Source: Craterostigma plantagineum
Lineage: Eukaryota > Streptophyta > Magnoliopsida > Lamiales > Linderniaceae
NCBI GenBank assembly: GCA_027422505.1
Contig: JAPQWV010000405.1
Location: forward strand, 62,001 to 126,000
Reading direction: 5' to 3'
DNA: 64,000 nucleotides
The position numbers and the translations under genes were made by a program. The notes beneath the pieces were generated by a model. It worked only from the letters and a program-made list of their open reading frames with translations. It was not told where the DNA came from and did no database searches. Within the stretch, counting starts at the first letter, position 1. Each line of letters opens with the position of its first letter. Of this stretch, positions 11,439-23,146 are shown in pieces.

Positions 11439-12312
11439 GCCAGCCACCGCGACGTGGTACGGAAGCCCAGAAGGAGACGGAAGCGACGGAGGCGCGTGCG
11501 AGTATGGCGCACTCGTGGACGTCAAACCCTTCCGCGCGCGAGTAGGTGCAGTAAGCCCCGTCCTGTTCAAGGACGGCGAAGGCTGTGGCGCGTGTTACAA
11601 GGTGAAGTGCCTTGACGCCTCGATATGCTCGCGTAGGGCCCTAACCGTCATCATAACCGACGAGTGTCCCGACGGGTACTGTTCCAACGGAAACGTCCAC
11701 TTCAACCTCAGCGGCGCCGCCTTTGGGAGGATGGCCGTCGCCGGTTCCGGCGGGCAGCTGAGGAACAGCGGGGTTATTCCCGTAATTTACCGTAGGTCTG
11801 TTTAGTCAGTATTAGTACAGTCGAAAGAGCTTAGCTGTAGTGGCAATTACTTGCTGACTTATCGTACACACTGATAATTAATTATATTTTTTAATTTCTT
11901 TTTCTGGGATATTTTTCAGGACTCCATGCAAGTATCCAGGAAAGAACATAGCTTTCCGCGTGAACGAAGGATCAACAGATTACTGGCTATCCTTATTAGT
12001 TGAGTTTGAAGATGGAGATGATGATGTTGGTTCTATGCACATAAGACAGGTAATAAAGTTGATGTACACTTAGCACTTTTAAATGAGTAAATTACTTATA
12101 CAAATATTGCAGGCTGATTCGAGCGAGTGGCTAGAGATGACACACATGGGGAAGCGACGTGGTGCATAATTGCAGGACCTTTAAGAGGGCCATTCTCAGT
12201 AAAGCTCACGACTTTATCAACAGGTAAGACACTGTCAGCAACTGAAGTGATTCCTAGGAATTGGACTACCAAAGCTACCTACCCTTCTCGCCTCAACTTC
12301 AAACTACCTTAA

Positions 12313-12925
12313 GAATTACAAGACATAGGTTCTGTGTAATAATCAATCGTTTGTGTAGCCCTCCTCAAAGGAGAGAGTGCTGCTTTGGTTATTTTATGAT
12401 GTTTGGAAATTAGGTAATGTATGGCTTTTGTTTGGGGCTCTGTTTTTTCGCCATTATGATATTTGCCGCAATGCAAAGAATTAATTGAAGGTTAGTTTTC
12501 TTGGTTCACGTGCACCTTTGGTTTTATTACACGATTGGATGGTCCAATGCTCCTCCATGTGAACGTTTGAAATCCGAACAAAAATGGCCTAGTAGTGTTT
12601 TAGCAGGTCTTCTTGCACATGGGACATTTAATTATTGACTTGTCCGATTTTCACATGAGGGTGACGGTAATAATATATTGTCGTGGTTTATTGGTACAAG
12701 GAGAAGATGAATGTGGCATTGTGGTAGTAACGTAAATAGAAACGAGGAGCAAAAATGGTTCATCTTTTATTGAAACAAGAAACATCATACGACCAGAATA
12801 AACTCAGAGCAGAAACATCTCATCGCTCTTATTCCTTTTCTATGTAGTTCCCAGTATGAATAAAACAAAATCAAGACTCGCTCTCTTTCCAAAAATCGAG
12901 AAAGATACTTTTTTTAATTCTTTTA
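12313..12925. other. EXPB copy A 3' flank
   Basis: The stretch is homologous to 33960-35550 of copy B, but without the hAT element found there at 34373-35316. The uninterrupted TTGTCGTGG near 12679-12687 represents the empty site. I see no gene. Confidence 0.6.
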
Positions 12926-13096
12926 TAGCAGGCGAAGTTTGACCTGCTTTAGGCGTCGCCGACTTCCCAGCATCGTCGCCGCCGCCCTTTGCTGGTGGTG
13001 GCTCAGAATCTTTCTAACCATCCTCCGATGATGCTTAAACATCACCATCCTTCTTCTCATCTTTCTTACAATCGTTAGAACCTTCTTTATTACCAT
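12926..13096 (-). pseudogene. Truncated clathrin light chain 3' fragment (copy A)
   Basis: This matches the last ~180 bp of the clathrin light chain gene at 35554-36689, coding for the Lys/Asp/Ser-rich tail. The normal stop is lost, an in-frame TAG appears (GGT TAG where copy B reads GGT AAG), and extra bases shift the frame. Homology stops abruptly near 13096. It is the right-hand end of duplication copy A. Confidence 0.85.
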
Positions 13097-13101
13097 CGTT
13101 C

Positions 13102-13320
13102 AGTAACTATGTATGTCAAATCAATTATTGGACACTTTTTTTGGGTCACTACGTGTTTTTAATTTTGGAACGCTACGTTTTCATGAATTCAAAAATTAGT
13201 TTAACATAGCGACCTAAAACTCAAACATGTATACTTAGTGATCCAAAATTAAAAATACATATACTAAATGACCCAAAAATGAGAGGGTGATCCAAAATTG
13301 ATTTGACATACGTAGTTACT
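13102..13320. mobile_element. Foldback/MITE element at the duplication breakpoint
   Basis: The left arm AGTAACTATGTATGTCAAAT and the right arm, which is the reverse complement of AGTAACTACGTATGTCAAAT, continue as imperfect inverted repeats for about 70 bp. They share GTCAAATCAATT..TTGG, TTTTTGGGTCA and TTTTTAATTTTGG. The element starts within a few bases of the point where homology to copy B ends. A related AGTGACCTAAAAT stretch follows to about 13400. Confidence 0.6.
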
Positions 13321-13524
13321 TACCTACTTTGCAATCATCAAACATAGTGATCCAAAAAAAAAATGTATACTTAGTGACCTAAAATTACAATTTGGCATTT
13401 ATTATGTTATGTTTCAGCCTTGTGAATACCTAACGTTGCATTGCTTCCTACATAACACGTCTGAATTATTTTTTTTTTATCGAGATTCAACTCAACAACG
13501 GAGACTAATGGAACACCAATTACT

Positions 13525-13775
13525 TTTTTTTTTCGCTCAGGTAAGTATTCCCACACAACACCACAATAGTCTCCACAATCCGATTATGTTCGGTCTGAAT
13601 CGAATCTGGGATGGCTATGGCTTCCAGCGAGACCAATCCTCCATGATCTATAAGACCCAACAAAAGATCTCACAAATAACGATAGTCAAAGTTCCTAGAG
13701 AATTTGAGAGGATTTGAACCCCCGACCTCAAAGTTGAGAGTTCAGAAACCCAACTATTCTGTCAAGCTCTTGGTG
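13525..13775 (-). mobile_element. Possible tRNA-derived SINE
   Basis: On the minus strand, AGAATAGTTGGGTTTCTGAA resembles a pol III box A and GGTCGGGGGTTCAAATCC a box B. They are followed by a unique body and an A-rich tail (GCGAAAAAAAAAAG). Spacing and order fit a tRNA-related SINE. I found no clear target duplication. Confidence 0.45.
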
Positions 13776-13839
13776 GTAAATATTTTATTTCATTTAATGA
13801 AACCTAATATTGTGTGTTTTAACCAAATTTATGTGGGTA

Positions 13840-14005
13840 CCCGACGGGCTAATCGGGTAGCATAATTCTATCCGGAACAACGACCCACAGATGATGGATC
13901 GTGAATCGAGTATCGGGACCTCTGCCCGAACTTTAACCCGATCGAGAGGATACCCGATCGCGCCGGGCCAGGTACCCGATACGAGCACCCGTTTGTCCAC
14001 CCCTA
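13840..14005. mobile_element. hAT-like remnant with GGGTA/TACCC subterminal words
   Basis: The stretch has many TACCCGA/TCGGGTA words and ends in GTCCACCCCTA. That matches the terminal GCCCACCCCTA of the intact element at 38598-39281. The left end is not recognisable. Confidence 0.45.
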
Positions 14006-14619
14006 GAGATAAAAAAAACGAGCAGATGAAGAAGATGGGTAACATAGGTTTAATCTTTGCTTGATCCTCCTGCATTCAACAGCGTAAAGGTTTTTTAACA
14101 TGGGCTCACTCATAATTGGCCCAATTAGGAGAAAAAAGTTTCCGCCCGCAGATTTTAGCCCAACCCGTAGCGTTCTAACTCGGCCCAAATAACCCTTCCC
14201 TTTACTCTGTCTGTTGTCCACCCCCTTGTTTTTTGTCGAGCTCCATTTGACACACAGCTTCGCATCATCAAATCTCATCAACTTCACCGTGTTTTTTCTT
14301 TGGACTGAACCTCCTAGTTTCAGAGGTGAAACCTTTAATTCGGTTTCTGAAAACCATAGCCGTTGGTTGGTGCCAAGAAAATAAGGTCCTTGATATCTAT
14401 CGTGAGTACTACAATATATCGTGTTTGTCGGAGATGGGCAAAGGAAGCAATAACCCGTTTGAAAACAGAGAAATTGATCAATAAAGATTCACACGAAACG
14501 CGCTAGTAACAATAATAATAATCACGAAACGAATAAGACATACTTGAGAATGCAAATAGAATTTAATTATGATACTACCAAACCAAACTATATATCTATA
14601 TATCTGACCACCATTATCA
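14006..14619. other. F-box copy B downstream region
   Basis: Unique sequence between the duplication copies, downstream of the F-box stop. I see no supported gene. Whether it is duplicated cannot be judged because copy A starts at the window edge. Confidence 0.4.
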
Positions 14620-16014
14620 TCAGTAATCTTCCAAGCTCTTGTTCTCCTTCTCAAGATCTATAACAGCACCACCATAAAAAGACGCTCGTTCGCCATCTTC
14701 TTCTTCTTGAGAATCATTACCGAGCGAGACTAAACTTTCGACATGAACGCAAACGCTGTCAAATACGTCCAAGTCAACAATCCTAAGGCTCCTCTTGCGC
14801 ATCTCGTTCGGCATGTAGTAGAAGAGCGTGCTCTCCGGCTCAAGCCTCCGATAAATCGCCCCGTCTGCGCACACCCCAAACTCGTTAACGGGCGCACGTG
14901 CCTGGGGAAAAACGGGGATCCTACTCCACTGCCGAGGCTTCATCTGCACCACCCACAGATCGGTCCAACTACGATCTACGTAAACGCAGAGCACGCAGAG
15001 GTAGCTGCCACGAAACACTCCCAGCTGCGGCGCGTAGTTATTTCCTCTCAGTAGGGGGGGGCGGGGCTGATGCAACGTGGCCCCGAATTCCTCCTCCTCC
15101 AGGTTGAAGGAGATAATTTCCCACCGCTGCGCTCCGCCCGTGTCTACGAACGTCCTCAGCCAGTACAGCATCCCGCGGACGTGCCTCGCCGTCGGATCCA
15201 TCGTTCCCTTGGCCTCGTAATCGTTGCGAACCGTCCTCCACGAATCCGCCCTTAAGCTGTAGATCCTCACCGAGGTGAGCTTCGTGCCCTTCCGAGGGCG
15301 CGACGCCGCCACCACCTTGTAGTCGTCGGCGGACTCCGCGTAACCGAATCCGCACCACGAGACGGTCATCGGCCTCCCGGCGAACTCCTTCTTCTTCTTT
15401 CGCCCGTCGAAGCGCACGGGAGGCAGCTCCTTGTACCTCCGCGTCGACGGGTTCCGCAGGGCGAAATCTCCTCTTCCCGAGAAGTAGCACAGGAGGCCGT
15501 TGGAGGACCTCACGGACGATCTCGCGCCGCCAACGGGCCGATCGCGGACTCGCTTGCCCTCTCCGCTGGAGAAGTCGTAGCGTCTACGGAGCCTTTCGGA
15601 GACCAAGCGGGTCGACGTGCAGCGTCGCTTCGCGCGGCGAGCGTCGGCCCGTGAGAAGGAAGGCGTTATGGCGCAGGCGTCGAAAAGAGGCCGCGGCGTG
15701 CACGCGTCGCTCAGGGCAATCTTGTGGCGGGCCAAAGATATATCCTCCGACGATTTCGAAAAGTGGGCCCTCGCAAAAACTTCGCCGGAGATGAGAGTTC
15801 GCAGCGATTTGGACACGCACTTCAAAGTTAGTAGGGACTTCACCGAGAGGAGTGAAAGGATTTCTACGATGACGTCATGAGGGAGGTCCTCCATAATTGA
15901 ACCCGCTAATCTTTTGTCTAAAACCGCGTCTGTGTTCAGCGACGGAATCAGAGGGCTCGACCGACCCTCGGCGGCGGCGGGCGCTACAAGGCTGGTGCTT
16001 GATGGCGTCGACAT
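14620..16014 (-). CDS. F-box protein, FBA type, copy B
   Basis: A single 464-residue ORF without introns. The F-box occupies about residues 41-85 (MEDLPHDVIVEILSLL..KSLLTLKCVSKSLRTLI). The rest resembles the F-box-associated (FBA) interaction domain, with SNGLLCYF, NPSTRRYKELPP, CGFGYAESADDYKVV, VRIYSLRADSWR and LYWL. These are typical of the CPR1-like plant F-box class, which supplies substrate specificity to SCF ubiquitin ligases. The tail is acidic (SQEEEDGERASF..EKENKSLEDY). The coding GC content is much higher than in the flanks. The substrate cannot be inferred. The start at 16014 is favoured because it is the first in-frame ATG; a second Met lies just at the F-box. Confidence 0.9.
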   Translation of the reverse strand: MSTPSSTSLVAPAAAEGRSSPLIPSLNTDAVLDKRLAGSIMEDLPHDVIVEILSLLSVKSLLTLKCVSKSLRTLISGEVFARAHFSKSSEDISLARHKIALSDACTPRPLFDACAITPSFSRADARRAKRRCTSTRLVSERLRRRYDFSSGEGKRVRDRPVGGARSSVRSSNGLLCYFSGRGDFALRNPSTRRYKELPPVRFDGRKKKKEFAGRPMTVSWCGFGYAESADDYKVVAASRPRKGTKLTSVRIYSLRADSWRTVRNDYEAKGTMDPTARHVRGMLYWLRTFVDTGGAQRWEIISFNLEEEEFGATLHQPRPPLLRGNNYAPQLGVFRGSYLCVLCVYVDRSWTDLWVVQMKPRQWSRIPVFPQARAPVNEFGVCADGAIYRRLEPESTLFYYMPNEMRKRSLRIVDLDVFDSVCVHVESLVSLGNDSQEEEDGERASFYGGAVIDLEKENKSLEDY

Positions 16015-16272
16015 TCGTATTATTTGTGGAAGATGCGTTCGTGTAAGAGGAAGATGATCAGAGAAAGAAACCTAAATTAGGCATCCAGTGGGGCTGCTGA
16101 ATATTTATTGGGCTGTATTTTAAAAATATTAATAACTAGGCCAATTCCTATTAAATTTACCAAAATCGATTAAGTCGGCCCCAGCCCGGAAAACACAAAT
16201 ACAGCAGTTTACCCTATATTATCTCCACCGACAATTTAGCTAGGTCAAATATTATCTTGCCTGACACATTCA

Positions 16273-16627
16273 TAGCACCGTCAAAATGGGCCGGCGGGCC
16301 GGGCCTGCCAGTTTTAAAAAATTACGAAAAAGAATAAAAAAAAAATTGGAAAAAAATATAACAACGAATATTTCAAACTGAAAACTATATCTAATTAAAT
16401 CAACTTTTTTAATATCAATTTTTTTTAATGTTATTAAAGTATAAATCATAATTCAAAAACATAAAAATCAATACAATTTATTAGTAAATCTATTATGTAA
16501 AATAATTTTTGGGCGGGCCGCGGGCCGTCCCGCAGCCCTTGTGGGCATGCCCGTCCAGGCCCGCCCCCAAGTGGGCCTAATGTTTCAGAGCCAGCCCCGG
16601 GGGCCCAGACCCGTTTTGACAGTATTA
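16273..16627. mobile_element. hAT-like non-autonomous element (copy B, unit 1)
   Basis: This is the same insertion as 1446-1806. Here the left terminus reads TAGCACCGTCAAAATGG, closer to the family TIR (TAG..CTGTCAAAACGG). A small internal deletion in the GC-rich right part (GGGCCGTCCCGCAGCC) is private to this unit. The left edge of the tandem duplication falls inside it. Confidence 0.7.
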
Positions 16628-16651
16628 CATATTAATAACGTTAATAATAAC

Positions 16652-17323
16652 CAGTGTTTTAAATAGCGTAATATAGTGCGCTACGTAGTGCGAAATAGCG
16701 TTAGTTTCCCCAAAAACACGTTAAAGCGCATAGAATATAGCGTTTTCCCCCCAAAAGCGTTATATATTGCGCTATTTAGCGTAATTTTGCGTGATTTAGC
16801 GAATTTCGCGTGATTTAGCGTAATTTACTGTAATTTAGCACAATTTGTGTATTTTAAGTCACATACGTGCACGGACCTGAATTTTTTTACTATGATATAT
16901 TTTAACACTTTTAACCATGTATTGTTGTACATGTCTGTTATATGGTCGCATTTTCACTAAATATGCATAAGAAAAGAAGTCTTATTTAAGGGGTCTCTAT
17001 ACATGTCTTTTTCTTCAAACGAATAGTACAACCAACTTTTTTCAATTAAAATTTATTGATATAAATATTAATTATTTGAAATCTATATAAAGGGTTTTAT
17101 TTCATACAATGTTGTAATCCGAATGTAAATCTTAGACATAATACCTAGTTCATGATTGACGACCATTTAAAATTTATTTATTATCACGTACAGTTGTATA
17201 TCATGTTTTTATCGTATTATAAGTGGCATGCGCGAAATACCTACGCAATACGCCACGTTATTTACGCTACGCAACACCGGAACTAAAACGCGACACATTG
17301 CACAATACGCTTTTTAAAACATG
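16652..17323. mobile_element. CAGTGTTTTAAA-ended element (copy B, unit 1)
   Basis: Same element as 1831-2504, with the same inverted ends and internal AGCGTAATTT words. It is followed by the dimeric 103-bp repeat block (17324-17710). Confidence 0.5.
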
Positions 17324-19074
17324 GGTCAATTCGAAATCAGACCCCTTTAAGGGTTTGATTTCGAATTCAGGCCCTGTTTAAGAAGTTTTTAGGTAAAAGG
17401 ACCCATTTTGTGTGGTGTAAAAAAGTAGTATGAAAAATATATGAAGTGGTATAAAATGATTGTTTTGTGTTACAAACTTTCAACATACTGGTATGTCAGA
17501 GCAATAAAGTGGTACTGCAGAAAATAAACTGGTATCATGTGATTTTAAACTGGTACCGAATTATGGTTTTGTGTACAGAATTTCAACATACTGGTATGTA
17601 AGAGCAATAAAGTGGTACTGCATAAAAATGGGTCCTTAAAACTAAATATTTTCCAAAGAGGGTCTGAACCCTAAATTATACTTATGTAGGGGCCTGAAAT
17701 GAAAATGTCCCTTAAAACATTGATAATAGCAGAAATATGGTAAAGATATTTTATGTTTTATTTTCTTCGAAAGATACTCTTTCTTTTAATAGTTTAGCTT
17801 AATAATGGAAAATATATATCCTATATTACTTATTCGTCCATACCAGCTAATAGAGGCAGTGGCTTGGTTAAGGGAACCCACCGGAGCCGCTGATTCTTAA
17901 ACGTCAGTCGGTTCGGACCTATCTCCAATCGTTAAACTCATTATCAAACTCAAAAGAATATTATCTTTCACATCAATTTTTACAACTTTTAAACACTATC
18001 CATATATTTTACAACTTTACAATATACTCCCTCGTAATAAATAAATAAATGATCTTTTATTTAATAACTTTACACATTTTAAACCAGGATTTCAATTGAG
18101 AATGTATTTGATAATACTAACAAAAATATTTGCAGACTAAAACACATCAATTTTTTTTTAATACTTTTCCTTGAAAAATAAAATTATTAGTACCGTTTTC
18201 ACTTATTGTCATAGTTTTAAAGTCAAAGGTGTATTATTGTTGAAAATAAAACAGTATATTATAAGTAAATTTATTATCTATTTAAGATAGATTTTTCTAT
18301 AAAATGTTAAAAAGCGTTGATGCGCAATATAAATGCAAGTAACGTAGAAATTCGATAAGTTAATACTCTATTATTTAATAAACTCTCTAAGATAATACCT
18401 TTCGTCGGTCCCGACTTGGGGATAACGTAATAAGTTAATAAACTCGCTAAACTTATAAGATAATACATTTTTTGAAGATTTCTATAGGTCCCACTGAAAA
18501 TATAAATTAATAATTCCAAATATTCATAATATTTTTAAAAATGTTAGTTCGATAACTCTGTGTTTAAGACTTTTACGGTGTCAACTACTTATTAGCCCAA
18601 GTAGTTACTCTTGTGTTTTAGAATTTTTTAATTGGTGCATAAACTAATTTTCAAGCCATTAAGATACCAATGTGTTTCATGCTTTTCCAGTTGGTGGCAA
18701 AACTATTTCTCAATTCCGGCAGTTACTCATGTCTTTAAGGCTTTTCGTTTTTGGCGTCCAAACAAATTGAGCAACTAAATGCAGTTGGAAAAGCCTTAAA
18801 CGAATATCGACTTAAATAAAAAGATAGTTTGGATACCAAGCCTTAAAACAAGCCTTAAACGCAGTGTTACCGACCGCTTTTTCCTATATTTTTATAATGT
18901 TTCTTGAAAAACTCCATTCTTAGCTAAAAAAAAGAAAAAGAAAACAAAAATACTCAATTGTCTTTTGTTTTTTGTTTAAATGAATTGAACTTTGATTCTC
19001 GTCTCTGATAAGATACAAATTGAATGATTTTGTCAAATTGCGCCCTCGTTCGGTTTATCACATGGTGCAGTAAG

Positions 19075-19502
19075 TAGAGCTGTCAAAACGGGCTTGGGCC
19101 CGCGGACCGCCCCGTGCGGGGCGGGCTAGCCCGCGGGTAGCCTCCCCGAATAATTAAAATATATATTATTTATAATATAATATTACAAATGTAAATTAAT
19201 TGGTACTTAATAACATAAATAGATTAATATTAAAAAGTTAAACTATATATATTTTCCTACATTTTCTTATTTTTTTTCCAGTTTATATTATTTTTTCTAT
19301 TTTTTTTTTACTTTTCTATTTTTTAATAATTTTTTCTTATTTTAATTTTTTTTTAAATCTGGCAGGCTAAGCCCGCCAGGCCCGTTACCCGCCTGCAGGC
19401 GGGGCGGACCTTCAGTACCCATGCCCGCTCCCGCCCCTGCCCCGCTAGTGTCGCGCTTTGGCGGGCTACGGGCTGGCCCGCCGGTCCGTTTTGACAGTAC
19501 TA
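19075..19502. mobile_element. hAT-like MITE (unit 1)
   Basis: The ends TAGAGCTGTCAAAACGG and CCGTTTTGACAGTACTA are inverted repeats. The flanking 8-bp duplications GCAGTAAG (19067-19074) and GTAGTAAG (19503-19510) differ at one base. Subterminal blocks are GC-rich palindromes (GGGCCCGCGG, CCCCGTGCGGGG, GCGGGCTAGCCCGC) around an AT-rich core. No ORF. Confidence 0.8.
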
Positions 19503-20291
19503 GTAGTAAGTAAGAGTAGAGCTGTCAAATTGGCGTAGAAACCTTAAGACCACGATATAACTTTGTGCATTAGGGTTTAAAAGCAACATATGCAAAATGG
19601 CTACCTTTGCTGAGACTAAATTAAAGAAATAGTCCAACAAACACTCAGAAACATCTCGGTAACCTTGCATATCACGGGTTATAAAACAAGATTTGAAACA
19701 GAGACACTAGTTTCGTTTCCAGCTCTAGGAAACTACAATGAAATACCAATTTCAAAGGAACAAGCGGCAATTTAGAGGTAAGAAAAAAGTAGCAGATCAA
19801 AGAGCACATGACAAAGCACGACATAAATACAGAGGCATGCGCTAACAAATAAGTACACAGTGAGAATGAACACAAATCGCATGAAGCACACAGGCACAAT
19901 AGGTATAGATGTGAAAAAACAAAGGGCTAAGGAAAGAGTAATCAGTAGTGGCAAGATTTTGACGATTGGGGAAGAGGATGTGGAAAAAAATATAACAACG
20001 AATATTTCAAACTGAAAACTATATCTAATTAAATCAACTTTTTTAATATCAATTTTTTTTTAATGTTATTAAAGTATAAATCATAATTCAAAAACATAAA
20101 AATCAACACAATTTATTAGTAAATCTATTATGTAAAATAATTTTTGGGCGGGCCGCGGGCCGCCAAAGCCCGCAGCCCTTGTGGGCATGCCCGTCCAGGC
20201 CCGCCCCCAAGTGGGCCTAAAATTTCAGAGCCAGCCCCGGGGGCCCAGACCCGTTTTGACAGTATTACATATTAATAACGTTAATAATAAC

Positions 20292-20963
20292 CAGTGTTTT
20301 AAATAGCGTAATATAGTGCGCTACGTAGTGCGAAATAGCGTTAGTTTCCCCAAAAACACGTTAAAGCGCATAGAATATAGCGTTTTCCCCCAAAAGCGTT
20401 ATATATTGCGCTATTTAGCGTAATTTTGCGTGATTTAGCGAATTTCGCGTGATTTAGCGTAATTTACTGTAATTTAGCACAATTTGTGTATTTTAAGTCA
20501 CATACGTGCACGGACCTGAATTTTTTTTACTATGATATATTTTAACACTTTTAACCATGTATTGTTGTACATATCTGTTATATGGTCGCATTTTCACTAA
20601 ATATGCATAAGAAAAGAAGTCTTATTTAAGGGGTCTCTATACATGTCTTTTTCTTCAAACGAATAGTACAACCAACTTTTTTCAATTAAAATTTATTGAT
20701 ATAAATATTAATTATTTGAAATCTATATAAAGGGTTTTATTTCATACAATGTTGTAATCCGAATGTAAATCTTAGACATAATACCTAGTTCATGATTGAC
20801 GACCATTTAAAATTTATTTATTATCACGTACAGTTGTATATCATGTTTTTATCGTAGTATAAGTGGCATGCTCGAAATACCTACGCAATACGCCACGTTA
20901 TTTACGCTACGCAACACCGGAACTAAAACGCGACACATTGCACAATACGCTTTTTAAAACATG
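20292..20963. mobile_element. CAGTGTTTTAAA-ended element (copy B, unit 2)
   Basis: Third copy of the element at 1831-2504, with the same ends and internal repeats. Confidence 0.5.
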
Positions 20964-22717
20964 GGTCAATTCGAAATCAGACCCCTTTAAGGGTTTGATT
21001 TCGAATTCAGGCCCTGTTTAAGAAGTTTTTAGGTAAAAGGACCCATTTTGTGTGGTGTAAAAAAGTAGTATGAAAAATATATGAAGTGGTATAAAATGAT
21101 TGTTTTGTGTTACAAACTTTCAACATACTGGTATGTCAGAGCAATAAAGTGGTACTGCAGAAAATAAACTGGTATCATGTGATTTTAAACTGGTACCGAA
21201 TTATGGTTTTGTGTACAGAATTTCAACATACTGGTATGTAAGAGCAATAAAGTGGTACTGCATAAAAATGGGTCCTTAAAACTAAATATTTTCCAAAGAG
21301 GGTCTGAACCCTAAATTATACTTATGTAGGGGCCTGAAATGAAAATGTCCCTTAAAACATTGATAATAGCAGAAATATGGTAAAGATATTTTATGTTTTA
21401 TTTTCTTCGAAAGATACTCTTTCTTTTAATAGTTTAGCTTAATAATGGAAAATATATATCCTATATTACTTATTCGTCCATACCAGCTAATAGAGGCAGT
21501 GGCTTGGTTAAGGGAACCCACCGGAGCCGCTGATTCTTAAACGTCAGTCGGTTCGGACCTATCTCCAATCGTTAAACTCATTATCAAACTCAAAAGAATA
21601 TTATCTTTCACATCAATTTTTACAACTTTTAAACACTATCCATATATTTTACAACTTTACAATATACTCCCTCGTAATAAATAAATAAATGATCTTTTAT
21701 TTAATAACTTTACACATTTTAAACCAGGATTTCAATTGAGAATGTATTTGATAATACTAACAAAAATATTTGCAGACTAAAACACATCAAATTTTTTTTA
21801 ATACTTTTCCTTGAAAAATAAAATTATTAGTACCGTTTTCACTTATTGTCATAGTTTTAAAGTCAAAGGTGTATTATTGTTGAAAATAAAACAGTATATT
21901 ATAAGTAAATTTATTATCTATTTAAGATAGATTTTTCTTTAAAATGTTAAAAATTATGTGTTGATGCGCAATATAAATGCAAGTAACGTAGAAATTCGAT
22001 AAGTTAATACTCTATTATTTAATAAACTCTCTAAGATAATACCTTTCGTCGGTCCCGACTTGGGGATAACGTAATAAGTTAATAAACTCGCTAAACTTAT
22101 AAGATAATACATTTTTTGAAGATTTTTATAGGTCCCACTGAAAATATAAATTAATAATTCCAAATATTCATAATATTTTTAAAAATATTAGTTCGATAAC
22201 TCTGTGTTTAAGACTTTTACGGTGTCAACTACTTATTAGTCCAAGTAGTTACTCTTGTGTTTTAGAATTTTTTAATTGGTGCATAAACTAATTTTCAAGC
22301 CATTAAGATACCAATGTGTTTCATTTTTCCAGTTGGTGGCAAAACTATTTCTCAATTCCGGCAGTTACTCATGTCTTTAAGGCTTTTCGTTTTTGGCGTC
22401 CAAACAAATTGAGCAATTAAATGCAGTTGGAAAAGCCTTAAACGAATATCGACTTAAATAAAAAGATAGTTTGGATACCAAGCCTTAAAACAAGCCTTAA
22501 ACGCAGTGTTACCGACCGATTTTTCCTATATTTTTATAATGTTTCTTGAAAAACTCCATTCTTAGCTAAAAAAAAAGAAAAAGAAAACAAAAATACTCAA
22601 TTGTCTTTTGTTTTTTGTTTAAATGAATTGAACTTTGATTCTCGTCTCTGATAAGATACAAATTGAATGATTTTGTCAAATTGCGCCCTCGTTCGGTTTA
22701 TCACATGGTGCAGTAAG

Positions 22718-23146
22718 TAGAGCTGTCAAAACGGGCTTGGGCCCGCGGACCGCCCCGTGCGGGGCGGGCTAGCCCGCGGGTAGCCTCCCCGAATAATTAA
22801 AATATATATTATTTATAATATAATATTACAAATGTAAATTAATTGGTACTTAATAACATAAATAGATTAATATTAAAAAGTTAAACTATATATATTTTCC
22901 TACATTTTCTTATTTTTTTTCCAGTTTATATTATTTTTTCTATTTTTTTTTTTACTTTTCTATGTTTTAATAATTTTTTCTTATTTTAATTTTTTTTTAA
23001 ATCTGGCAGGCTAAGCCCGCCAGGCCCGCTACCCGCCTGCAGGCGGGGCGGACCTTCAATACCCATGCCCGCTCCCGCCCCTGCCCCGCTAGTGTCGCGC
23101 TTTGGCGGGCTACGGGCTGGCCCTCCGGTCCGTTTTGACAGTACTA
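22718..23146. mobile_element. hAT-like MITE (unit 2)
   Basis: Copy of 19075-19502 carried by the tandem duplication. The target duplications are GCAGTAAG (22710-22717) and GTAGTAAG (23147-23154). Confidence 0.8.

Larger units (their letters stand above)
5874..12312 (+). pseudogene. Beta-expansin copy A, disrupted by a Copia element and a frameshift
   Basis: Coding exon 1 (5874-5967 and 11444-11795) is split by a Copia insertion at codon ~31, with GCCAG duplicated on both sides. Exon 2 is 11920-12049 and exon 3 is 12113-12312. Three other changes argue that function is gone. The conserved HFD motif of the DPBB domain reads HFN. The GGACGYG motif reads GGACEYG. In exon 3 a 2-bp loss plus a 1-bp gain near 12144-12152 shifts the frame and gives an early stop (TAA near 12167); the original frame reopens downstream as EATWCIIAGP. 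By eye there are about 17 substitutions in ~350 bp of exon 1 relative to copy B. Expansins loosen cell walls non-hydrolytically; this copy is unlikely to do so. Confidence 0.9.
16347..19980. repeat. Tandem segmental duplication, unit 1 (~3.63 kb)
   Basis: The unit is repeated head-to-tail at 19981-23628. Each unit boundary has TGGA: AATTGGAAAAAAAT at the left source and GATGTGGAGATC at the right source fuse at 19977-19990 as GATGTGGAAAAAAAT. The units differ by scattered single-base changes and short indels. There are no genes inside, only transposon-derived and AT-rich DNA. Confidence 0.9.
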
